DNA of 13,819 nt, taken from contig JANQFM010000825.1 in assembly GCA_028277865.1 (NCBI GenBank), forward strand, positions 1 to 13,819, given 5' to 3'. Each line of letters starts with the position of its first letter. Position 1 is the first letter of the stretch. This DNA is from Acidobacteriota bacterium. GTDB lineage: Bacteria; Acidobacteriota; UBA6911; RPQK01; DATIPO01. The notes below the pieces were generated by a model. The model did no database searches. It saw nothing but the letters and a program-made list of their open reading frames with translations, and was not told the origin of the DNA. The position numbers were made by a program, and so were the translations under genes. Below are positions 1-6,204 of this stretch, piece by piece.

Positions 1-23
1 TCACCCCGGGGAGGGTGCACTGA

Positions 24-93
24 GTTGGCAGTTGGCAGTTGGCAGTTGGCAGTTGGCAGTTGGCAGTTGGCAGTTGGCAGTTGGCAGTTGGCA
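24..93. repeat. Heptanucleotide tandem array, ten GTTGGCA units
   Basis: Ten uninterrupted, identical copies of GTTGGCA can be counted, ending just before GCAAGATG. All three frames are open through the array on the + strand, which yields spurious repetitive peptides, so it should not be read as coding. It lies in the spacer upstream of the dehydrogenase gene and is followed within 25 nt by a second, different heptamer array. Perfect identity of all units suggests recent expansion by slipped-strand replication. Similar heptanucleotide repeats (STRR-like) are known in other bacterial genomes. The 23 nt to its left may hold the end of an upstream gene, since one frame stops at 21-23, but that cannot be supported. 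Confidence 0.97.
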
Positions 94-114
94 GCAAGAT
101 GATACCTTCTGCAG

Positions 115-149
115 ACCTTGGACCTTGGACCTTGGACCTTGGACTTTGG
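115..149. repeat. Heptanucleotide tandem array, ACCTTGG family, five units
   Basis: Four ACCTTGG units are followed by one ACTTTGG variant and a partial ACCA. The unit shares the core TTGG and the 7-bp period with the preceding GTTGGCA array but is a different sequence. The 3' flank (ACCA, then TCTCCAACTG and CAAC) recurs after the second ACCTTGG array at 971-1026, so array and flank together form a repeated module. The dehydrogenase frame is open across it, with a TTG at 118 that could be mistaken for a start. Confidence 0.95.
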
Positions 150-189
150 ACCAAGATCTCCAACTGCGCAACGCGGGCGACCAATTGAA

Positions 190-924
190 ATGGACCTTGG
201 ACTCGACAACAAGATCGTCGTGCTGACCGGGGCTGCCGGGGGAATCGGGCGGGAATTGGCCTCCGGGTTTGCCGCTCACGGGGCTCAGGTGGTGGGAGTC
301 GATTTGGCGTCGTTGGACGATGTCGATCTGAACCTGCGCGTCCACATCGACTTGGCCGACCCCGACAGCATCCGGCAGGGCTGCCGAACAATTCGGGACC
401 ACTGCCCCAAGGTGGACGTTGTGGTCAACAATGCCGCACTTTACGGGGGACTGAAGATGACGCCGCTGCAAGGCCTGGACCTGCAGGAGTGGGATCGCGT
501 CATGGCTGTGAACGTGCGGGGCGCTTATTTGATGGTGCGCGAGCTGCTGCAGCCGCTCATCGAATCGCGGGGCGCAATCGTCAATCTGGCCTCTGCCTCG
601 GCTTTGAGGGGATCTCCCATGATGCTGCACTACGTGGCTTCCAAAGGCGCCTTGATCGCCATGACCCGCGCCCTGGCCACCGAATTGGGGCATCACGGAG
701 TCCGGGTCAACGCGGTGGCGCCGGGGCTGGTCGACGATGCGGCTTCGCAGGGGTTGGGCGAGGCTTTTGAGCGCGTTTTGCAGTCCACCGTGGCCCAGCA
801 GTCCATTCCTGTCAGGCTGGAGGCTGGCGAGGTGGTGGGAACGGTTCTCTTTTTGGCCTCGCAATGGAGCAGCGCCGTAACAGGGCAGACCATCCCCGTC
901 GATCGGGGACTGGTGAAATCCTAA
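190..924 (+). CDS. Short-chain dehydrogenase/reductase (SDR), classical type
   Basis: A cytoplasmic NAD(P)-dependent oxidoreductase of 244 residues, the usual size for classical SDRs. Visible motifs: cofactor-binding TGAAGGIG at residues 13-20, an Asp at 38 after the second strand (usually favours NAD(H) over NADP(H)), NNAA at 80-83, and the catalytic tetrad Asn108, Ser135, Tyr148 and Lys152 (YxxxK). NAVAPG at 174-179 follows the catalytic helix as expected. Near the C-terminus the common VDGG reads VDRG. The ATG at 190 was chosen because the protein then begins MDLGLDNK directly before the first Rossmann strand; the open frame upstream runs through heptamer repeats and is low-complexity. No good Shine-Dalgarno sequence is seen. 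Substrate and pathway cannot be told, and no neighbour in the window suggests one. Confidence 0.93.
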   Translation: MDLGLDNKIVVLTGAAGGIGRELASGFAAHGAQVVGVDLASLDDVDLNLRVHIDLADPDSIRQGCRTIRDHCPKVDVVVNNAALYGGLKMTPLQGLDLQEWDRVMAVNVRGAYLMVRELLQPLIESRGAIVNLASASALRGSPMMLHYVASKGALIAMTRALATELGHHGVRVNAVAPGLVDDAASQGLGEAFERVLQSTVAQQSIPVRLEAGEVVGTVLFLASQWSSAVTGQTIPVDRGLVKS

Positions 925-970
925 CAAGGCGCAGCCTCAGACCGAGAGGATTCAGGAAGAAGGATCCGGA

Positions 971-1026
971 ACCTTGGACCTTGGACCTTGGACCTTGGAC
1001 TTTGGACTTTGGACCTTGGACTTTGG
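971..1026. repeat. Second ACCTTGG-family heptamer array, eight units
   Basis: Eight contiguous 7-bp units in the order C,C,C,C,T,T,C,T at the variable third base (ACCTTGG or ACTTTGG), then ACCA. The 3' flank CTCCAACTGACAAC matches the flank of the array at 115-149. With that array it brackets the dehydrogenase gene in direct orientation. The flank CCAACTG is also the reverse complement of the CAGTTGG junction in the GTTGGCA array, suggesting the two heptamer families belong to one composite module. Confidence 0.95.
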
Positions 1027-1094
1027 ACCAGGCTCTCCAACTGACAACTCGCCCGAATAGGTCGAATTCGAAATATTCCGGTTGAAAGCTTGAC

Positions 1095-1112
1095 GGGGCT
1101 GGGAGCAGCCCC
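1095..1112. repeat. Perfect GC-rich hairpin, REP-like
   Basis: GGGGCTG, a GGAG loop and CAGCCCC form a perfect 7-bp stem with a 4-nt loop. No T-run follows, so it is not a classical intrinsic terminator. It is framed by TTGACG (1090-1095) and TACTCT (1113-1118), which are 17 nt apart. This may be a weak promoter whose spacer is the palindrome, or coincidence around a dispersed palindromic repeat. Confidence 0.55.
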
Positions 1113-1225
1113 TACTCTGGGAATACACCATATGTCGTTGGCGAGTCTAGACAGACGAAAATGGCTTGGGAAGCCGATTTACCGCCCGAGCCGAGGTCGG
1201 CTCATCCGAGCATCCCACAACTTTC

Positions 1226-1232
1226 AGGAGGT
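1226..1232 (+). promoter_or_regulatory. Ribosome binding site of the TonB receptor gene
   Basis: AGGAGGT lies 6 nt before the ATG at 1239. This strong Shine-Dalgarno sequence fixes the start at 1239 rather than at the upstream in-frame ATG at 1161. Confidence 0.85.
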
Positions 1233-1238
1233 AAGACT

Positions 1239-4200
1239 ATGACTGTGCGGGGCTTTGCCTACCGGTGCCCATGGACCCGGCCGCTGCTTGCACTGCTGCT
1301 GGCGGCCCTTTGCCTGAGCCCGTCCCTGCTGGCCCAAACGACCGGGGCTGTCTCCGGGACGGTTTCGGACCAGTCCGGCGGGGTGTTGCCCGGCGTTGAA
1401 ATCACGCTGCGCAATGTCAACACCGGGCAACAGCGCAGCACGATCAGCGACGACGAGGGGCGCTTCTCGATCCAGGCGGTGGCACTGGGCGAGTACGAGC
1501 TGACGGCCGAACTGTCGGGCTTTCAAAAAGCCGTTCAGCAGGGCGTCCGCGTCAACCTGAATGCAACTGCCGTAGTCAATTTCTCGATGAGCGTGGGAGA
1601 GATGACCGAAGAGGTCATCGTGCGGGGCCAAGCGGTCAAGGTCAACACCAGCACAGCCACCATCACCAATCTGGTCGAGGAGAGCCAGATCCAGGACCTG
1701 CCCCTCAACGGACGTTCTTTCGGCGACTTGGTGACCCTTGAGGCAGGCGTGACTTCCTTTAAGAACACCCTCTCCAGCGCCGGTACCGGGACCGATTTCG
1801 GCGGTACGGGAGTGCGCCTGGTGATCAACGGCCTACGCCCCGAACTGAGCAACATCCTGGTCGACGGCATCGATGCCGTCGACGCCTACGGCAATGCCCC
1901 CGGCAGCGCGGCCGGCGTGCTGCTGGGCGTGGACACCTTGCAGCAATTCGAGGTTCTGGCCAGCAACTACAGCGCCGAATTCGGGCGCTCCGCCGGAGGC
2001 ACCATCAACACGGCCACCAAATCGGGCACCAACGACATCCATGGCTCGGCCTTTTGGTTCCATCGCAACGACAACCTGGACGCACGCAATTTCTTCGACA
2101 CCGACCCCTCCAATCCCGGCGACCGGGGAGGCCAGCCCGAATTCAAGCGCAACCAGTTCGGCGTCACCATCGGCGGACCCATCCAGGAAGACAGCACTTT
2201 CTTCTTTGTCAGCTATGAAGGGCTGCGCGACCGTCTGGGGGTGACCCGACGGCCCCGCACCATCACCCAAGCGGCCCGCGACGGGCAGACCTTGCCTGCC
2301 GGCGTTGAGGTGAGCCCCAATTCAGCCCTCTTTTTTCAGCTCTTCCCCCTGCCCAACGGGCGTGTCTTCGGGGACGGCTCCGCAGAGTTCATCTTCAGCC
2401 AGAACGTCCCCACCGACGAGGACTTCTTTCTGGTCAAGGTCGACCACAACTTTGAGAACAACAGCAGTTTTTTTGTGCGCTATTCGATTGACGATGCCGA
2501 AAGCCTCAGCGCTTCGGGCGGACTGCCGCCCAACCGCCTGGGACGCGAGAGCCGCCAGCAGCTTTTCGCTGCCAGCTACACGGCCGTGCTGAGCCCGGCG
2601 CTGCTCAACACAGCCCGTTTCGGCTGGAACCGCTCGACCCAGATCGTGCCCGAGCTGCCCATCAGCATCGCCCCCGAACTGAGCTTCTTTCAGGACAATA
2701 CCGGAGTGGGCTGCATCAACGTCATCGGACTGGTGATCGCAGGCTGCCAAGGCAGCATCGGTTCGACGGTTCCTGACCAGTTCCAGTTCAACGAGGATCT
2801 GATCTACTCAACCGGCAGCCACAACTTGAAATTCGGAGCGGTCTTCAAGCGCTTTCACTACAACGACGACCGTACTTTTCAACCTGGCGGCCAGTGGGCC
2901 TTCGAGGGCCTGGACAACTTTCTGGTCGGCAATCCGGTATCGGTTGTGATCGATGATCCTGAAACCGACTACTTCACCGACCAGCGTTTTTCGGTCTTCG
3001 GATGGTACATCCAGGACGACTGGAAAGTCAGCCCCCGCCTCACCCTCAACCTGGGCGTGCGGCATGAGATCATGACTACGCCCTCGGTGGCCAGCGGGGC
3101 GGACGTGATCAACTATCGGGGCAGCCTGGAAAGCGGCTTTGAACCCGTGGTGGGCAAAAAGCCCATCCAAAACCCCGGCAAGAAGAACTTTGCGCCGCGG
3201 CTGGGATTCGCCTGGGATCCCACCGGATCGGGAAAGACCTCCATCCGGGGCGGCTTCGGACTTTTCTTCCAGCAGCTCAATGAAGCCAACCTGAACTTCG
3301 TCTTTCGGCTCAGCCAAAACGTCGGGCGTACCCAGACTACCCTGGTGGGAGGCCCGGGCGCCGACGCCCGCTATCCATTCTTTGCCCCTGCTGAGCCGTT
3401 CACCCCCAATATCGTCTTCCCTCTGCAATACAACGCACAAATGCCCTATACCGTGCAGTGGAACCTCAGCCTTCAGCGCGAATTGGCGCCCGGCTGGGTG
3501 GCCCAGGCAGCCTATCTGGCCAACCGTGGAGTGCATCTGGCCCGCCCCACCGAGTTGAATTTCCGACGCCGCTGCCCCAACAATCCCTTCTGCCCTCCCG
3601 ACGCTCCTGCCGGCTTCTTTCCCGGCGGTCCTCCATTGCGCGAAATCACCCTTGGCTTCCCCTCTTTGAACGCCTTCAACCTGAGGGACTTCGGCGGCAA
3701 CTCCAGCTACCATGGCTTGGCGCTGGGGCTGCGCAAGCGCTTCGACAAGGGATATCAATTCCAATTGACCTACACCTGGTCCAAGACCATCGACGATACG
3801 CCGCCCATCCTGCGCGACTTCGAAAACGCTCCGCCCATCCTCTTCGACTACCAAAACCCGCATCTGGACAAGAGCCTGTCGGGATTCCACGTGGGCCGGA
3901 AGTTCTCGGCCAACTTCACCTGGGAGCTGCCCGTCGGCGATAATGCCTTCTGGCTGGCCAAGGGATGGCAGGTGAACGGGATTTTGACACTGGCCGACGG
4001 CAACCCCTTCACCATCATCAACCTGTTCGACAGGGCCCGCACGGCTGCCATCGGCCCCTTTCGCCACGATCGTCCCAACCTGGTGCCGGGCGCCAACAAC
4101 AATCCCATCACCGGCAACCCTGCCAACTGGTTCGATGCCACCAACTTCGAGTTGCAGACGCCGGGCTTTTTGGGGGACGTGGGACGCAACACGGCCGACG

Positions 4201-4463
4201 GGCCGGGGCTGGCCAACTTCGACTTGTCCTTCTTCAAGACCACCGCCCTGAGCGAAGAGGTCGATTTCCAGTTCCGTTTCGAGATCTTCAACCTCTTCAA
4301 CCGGGCCAACTTCGGAACCCCGCAGGGAGGTGCCAGGGCGGCCTTTGCGCCAGCCTTTACACTGACAGGCTTTGACGCGATCCTGAATCCTGCCGCCGGG
4401 CGGCTGACCAACACCGTCACCACCTCACGGCAGATCCAGTTCGCCATCAAGTTCCTGTTCTGA
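1239..4463 (+). CDS. Oar-like TonB-dependent outer-membrane receptor with carboxypeptidase-regulatory domain
   Basis: A 1074-residue outer-membrane protein. A signal peptide occupies residues 1-32, with basic residues, a Leu/Ala-rich core and likely cleavage after SLLA before QTTG. Residues ~34-120 form a carboxypeptidase-regulatory-like beta domain (GAVSGTVSDQSGGVLPGVEI, later DDEGRFSI). A plug domain follows at ~125-290 (DLPLNGRSF, ILVDGIDAVD, SAEFGRSAGGTINTATKSG). The rest is a long beta-barrel with paired aromatic strands, the family-typical EIFNLFNRANFGTP near the end, and a terminal Phe as in BamA-inserted barrels. No classical TonB box was picked out. Members import large substrates or act in surface functions using TonB-ExbBD energy, but the ligand here is unknown. 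The hydrolase gene begins 42 nt after the stop in the same direction, so co-transcription is possible although a large inverted repeat separates them. Confidence 0.95.
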   Translation: MTVRGFAYRCPWTRPLLALLLAALCLSPSLLAQTTGAVSGTVSDQSGGVLPGVEITLRNVNTGQQRSTISDDEGRFSIQAVALGEYELTAELSGFQKAVQQGVRVNLNATAVVNFSMSVGEMTEEVIVRGQAVKVNTSTATITNLVEESQIQDLPLNGRSFGDLVTLEAGVTSFKNTLSSAGTGTDFGGTGVRLVINGLRPELSNILVDGIDAVDAYGNAPGSAAGVLLGVDTLQQFEVLASNYSAEFGRSAGGTINTATKSGTNDIHGSAFWFHRNDNLDARNFFDTDPSNPGDRGGQPEFKRNQFGVTIGGPIQEDSTFFFVSYEGLRDRLGVTRRPRTITQAARDGQTLPAGVEVSPNSALFFQLFPLPNGRVFGDGSAEFIFSQNVPTDEDFFLVKVDHNFENNSSFFVRYSIDDAESLSASGGLPPNRLGRESRQQLFAASYTAVLSPALLNTARFGWNRSTQIVPELPISIAPELSFFQDNTGVGCINVIGLVIAGCQGSIGSTVPDQFQFNEDLIYSTGSHNLKFGAVFKRFHYNDDRTFQPGGQWAFEGLDNFLVGNPVSVVIDDPETDYFTDQRFSVFGWYIQDDWKVSPRLTLNLGVRHEIMTTPSVASGADVINYRGSLESGFEPVVGKKPIQNPGKKNFAPRLGFAWDPTGSGKTSIRGGFGLFFQQLNEANLNFVFRLSQNVGRTQTTLVGGPGADARYPFFAPAEPFTPNIVFPLQYNAQMPYTVQWNLSLQRELAPGWVAQAAYLANRGVHLARPTELNFRRRCPNNPFCPPDAPAGFFPGGPPLREITLGFPSLNAFNLRDFGGNSSYHGLALGLRKRFDKGYQFQLTYTWSKTIDDTPPILRDFENAPPILFDYQNPHLDKSLSGFHVGRKFSANFTWELPVGDNAFWLAKGWQVNGILTLADGNPFTIINLFDRARTAAIGPFRHDRPNLVPGANNNPITGNPANWFDATNFELQTPGFLGDVGRNTADGPGLANFDLSFFKTTALSEEVDFQFRFEIFNLFNRANFGTPQGGARAAFAPAFTLTGFDAILNPAAGRLTNTVTTSRQIQFAIKFLF

Positions 4464-4467
4464 TCTT

Positions 4468-4587
4468 TCACGCAGAGGCGCACAGGCGCTGAGAGGAAGA
4501 AGAGTTTGAACAGCAAGGAAACGGCAGCCAACCGATTCCCTTTCTCCTCCGCCTCTTCTTCCTCTGCGCCTCTTCGCCTCTGCGTGA
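4468..4587. repeat. Imperfect inverted repeat with ~36-nt arms
   Basis: The left arm (4468-4504) begins TCACGCAGAGGCG and ends AGAGGAAGAAGAG. The right arm (4553-4587) is its reverse complement apart from two mismatches and a 2-nt indel. The 48-nt loop (4505-4552) contains the TTG start of the hydrolase, and the right arm encodes part of its signal-peptide region. The left arm also supplies a purine-rich AGAGGAAG that can serve as Shine-Dalgarno. It looks like a mobile or dispersed palindromic element inserted at the gene's 5' end. The RNA could fold into a long hairpin sequestering the ribosome binding site. Confidence 0.85.
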
Positions 4588-5480
4588 ACCTCCTCTCACT
4601 GCTCCTTTTCGCCTCTCCTCTGCTGGCCCAGCAAGCCTCGGTCACCCAACTCACCTCAGACGTCTACCTGTTCCGCTTCGGGTTTCACAGCAACATCTTC
4701 GTGGTCACCGCTGAAGGAGTCATCGCCACCGACCCCATCAGCCCTCAGGCTGCGCCGCTCTACCTGCGAGAGATCCGCAAGGTGACCGACCAGCCCGTCC
4801 GCTACGTGATCTACAGCCACGACCACACCGACCACATCGGCGGCGGCAGCGTCTTTCAGCCAGACGGCGCCCGCTTCGTGGCCCATCAAAGCGCCCTGCC
4901 CGTGATCCGCGGCAGGGGGGTGCAGGCCATCGTCCCGCCCGACCTGCTGGTGGGCGACGAGCACGAGCTGCGCCTGGGAGGCAAGCTGGTCCGCCTGATG
5001 CACCTGGGCCGAATCGAATCCGAGTCCAACATCGCCATTTACCTGCCTCAGGACAAGGTGCTGATGTGGGTGGACGCGGTGCGCTCCTACGGCGTCCCCT
5101 ACCGCTACCTGGAAGGCACCGACCTGCGCCACTTCCGGCGGGCCTTGCAGAAGGTGGAAAAGCTCGACATCGACCACTTGGTCCACGGCCACGGCCCTTC
5201 CACCGACAAATCCCAGGTGACCCTTTTCCGGCGCTACTTCGACGACCTGGACCGCTTCACCCGCCAGGAGATGAAAAAGTACCCTGTCTCCGAGCACCGC
5301 CGCACATCGGGCCAGCGGGATCCCCACCTTTTCTTTGACACCTACATCCAACGCATCGCCTCGCGCAGCCACGCGCGCATGCGCTCTGGCTATAGCCAAT
5401 TAGGGGGCTTCGAAAGCTGGGGCTCCAAGAATGCGGAGCGGATGGTGGTTTTTTTCCTGCACGAATTGCCCTTCGAATGA
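4506..5480 (+). CDS. Exported metallo-beta-lactamase-fold hydrolase
   Basis: A 324-residue protein (from TTG) with the metallo-beta-lactamase fold. HDHTDH at residues 105-110 supplies zinc ligands (His105, His107, Asp109, His110). Likely further ligands are His166, Asp190 (VLMWVD) and a His in HLVHGHG at 224-230. The third motif reads MHLGRIES instead of the common GHTxG. A signal peptide is evident: LCVNLLSLLLFASPLLA, likely cleaved before QQAS, so the enzyme should act in the periplasm or outside. The start is uncertain. TTG at 4506 gives a Ser/Ala-rich 20-residue lead; GTG at 4584 would give a very short signal peptide lacking basic residues. Both lie within the inverted repeat. The fold covers lactonases, quinoprotein-relay (SoxH-like) proteins and other hydrolases, so substrate and any beta-lactam activity cannot be assigned. 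The C-terminal ~80 residues match nothing I recognise. Confidence 0.88.
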   Translation: MNSKETAANRFPFSSASSSSAPLRLCVNLLSLLLFASPLLAQQASVTQLTSDVYLFRFGFHSNIFVVTAEGVIATDPISPQAAPLYLREIRKVTDQPVRYVIYSHDHTDHIGGGSVFQPDGARFVAHQSALPVIRGRGVQAIVPPDLLVGDEHELRLGGKLVRLMHLGRIESESNIAIYLPQDKVLMWVDAVRSYGVPYRYLEGTDLRHFRRALQKVEKLDIDHLVHGHGPSTDKSQVTLFRRYFDDLDRFTRQEMKKYPVSEHRRTSGQRDPHLFFDTYIQRIASRSHARMRSGYSQLGGFESWGSKNAERMVVFFLHELPFE

Positions 5481-5496
5481 GAATCGGGAAGCCACC

Positions 5497-5517
5497 GAGG
5501 CACAAAGGGCACTGAGG
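5497..5517. repeat. Degenerate copy related to the 4468-4587 repeat
   Basis: GAGGCACAAAGGGCACTGAGG, just after the hydrolase stop, aligns with the GAGGCGCACAGGCGCTGAG stretch of the left arm at 4475 with a few mismatches. The hydrolase gene may therefore be bracketed by related dispersed repeats. The match is short and purine-rich, so chance is not excluded. Confidence 0.35.
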
Positions 5518-5541
5518 CTCACATTTATTGACAATACTGAT

Positions 5542-5572
5542 CCGCGTCATCTCGGCACGCGACATGACGCGG
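5542..5572. promoter_or_regulatory. Perfect 9-bp inverted repeat upstream of the antitoxin-like gene, possible operator
   Basis: CCGCGTCAT (5542-5550) and ATGACGCGG (5564-5572) are exact reverse complements separated by 13 nt. A perfect -35-like TTGACA lies just upstream at 5528-5533, although no convincing -10 is seen at the right spacing. The right arm runs into GGAGGGG, the likely ribosome binding site of the gene at 5588. CopG-type (ribbon-helix-helix) antitoxins commonly repress their own operon through inverted repeats, so an autoregulatory operator is plausible. A translation-controlling hairpin is the alternative. Confidence 0.5.
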
Positions 5573-5587
5573 AGGGGCGATACCTAG

Positions 5588-5920
5588 ATGCCAGCGCCAA
5601 AGAATTTGAAGCAGATCCCGAGATTTGAGTCGGAAGACGAGGAACGGCAGTTCTGGGCAAGGGAAGATTCAGCCGATTACATCGACTGGAGCCAGGCCAG
5701 GCGCGTTTCACTGCCCAAGCTCAAGCCTTCCACCAAAACCATTTCCCTACGCATTCCGGAATCCCTGCTCGAAAACCTGAAAATCCTGGCCAACAAGCGT
5801 GACGTGCCTTACCAGTCGCTGCTCAAGGTCTTTTTGGCGGAACGCGTCGCCCAGGAGCTTCGAGCCGCGACGAAGGAATCAAAGCAACCAATGCACAAAG
5901 TGCAGGCATCCAAAAGTTGA
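5588..5920 (+). CDS. CopG-type ribbon-helix-helix antitoxin-like protein, orphan
   Basis: A 110-residue protein resembling the CopG antitoxin family of type II toxin-antitoxin systems. The N-terminal part has the family-like signature IPRFESEDEERQFWAREDS, then YIDWS at residues 31-35. The DNA-binding ribbon-helix-helix lies around 48-92: a strand (KTISLRIP), then two helices (ESLLENLKILANK and PYQSLLKVFLAERVAQEL). The last ~18 residues are basic and probably flexible. The ATG at 5588 follows GGAGGGG (5571-5577) by 10 nt. The usual partner, a BrnT-like RNase toxin of about 90 residues normally just upstream, is absent: only 107 nt separate this gene from the hydrolase and no toxin-like frame follows. 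It may be a solitary remnant or a stand-alone regulator. Confidence 0.85.
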   Translation: MPAPKNLKQIPRFESEDEERQFWAREDSADYIDWSQARRVSLPKLKPSTKTISLRIPESLLENLKILANKRDVPYQSLLKVFLAERVAQELRAATKESKQPMHKVQASKS

Positions 5921-6054
5921 GGTGCATGCGCATGGCAATCATCGGCAATTCACTCGCAAATTGATTCGTCCGCCGGTGGTGTCTGACTTACGGTCCTCAG
6001 TAAACTTCGCCACAGCAACTCCGTCGTAATTCAGTACTATTTTGGGCTGCATTC

Positions 6055-6083
6055 TTGACAAACAATGTGAATGCATATATGTT
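6055..6083 (+). promoter_or_regulatory. Putative sigma70-type promoter of the FecR/LRR block
   Basis: TTGACA (6055-6060), a 17-nt spacer and TATGTT (6078-6083) lie in the only markedly AT-rich stretch of the window (~6030-6115). They sit 120 nt before the chosen start of the FecR-TPR protein. The overlapping ATATATG offers alternative -10 registers. The rest of the spacer from 5921 to 6204 shows no gene or terminator that I can support. Confidence 0.5.
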
Positions 6084-6204
6084 TTGTTTTGTAGAATTTC
6101 ATTAATGATTTAGACAACAGGAAGGCTTGACGCCGTCCGTGGGCAGACTTTCGGCGGCTGCTTCATGCCTCCTATTCTGTCTCAGCTATTTGATTCTCTC
6201 TCGA

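Larger units (their letters stand above)
925..1238. other. Intergenic spacer between SDR and TonB receptor
   Basis: This 314-nt stretch holds no convincing gene. It contains the second ACCTTGG heptamer array (971-1026), a perfect GC-rich hairpin (1095-1112), and the ribosome binding site of the receptor gene (1226-1232). The receptor frame is open back to an ATG at 1161, but the encoded 26 residues are not signal-peptide-like and have no ribosome binding site, so they are treated as non-coding. Confidence 0.75.

Noticed and set aside
32..226. Short + strand frame starting inside the GTTGGCA array
   Set aside because: Its repetitive peptide is a reading of the tandem repeats and no gene-like sequence follows.
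1..927. 308-residue open frame on the - strand
   Set aside because: It is antisense to the SDR gene, has no domain signature, and ends in a low-complexity peptide that simply translates the heptamer array.
24..1026. Heptamer arrays as a CRISPR array
   Set aside because: The units are 7 bp with no spacers, far from the 23-47 bp repeats and unique spacers of CRISPR.
1161..1238. N-terminal extension of the TonB receptor from ATG 1161
   Set aside because: The added residues are not signal-peptide-like and have no ribosome binding site, while 1239 has AGGAGGT at 6 nt and an immediate signal peptide.
2808..4067. 419-residue open frame on the - strand
   Set aside because: It is a shadow of the receptor barrel in a GC-rich gene; the composition is odd and no motif is seen.
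5799..6029. Possible toxin partner overlapping the end of the antitoxin-like gene
   Set aside because: The 76-residue frame mostly overlaps the antitoxin gene in another frame and lacks BrnT-like features or a ribosome binding site.
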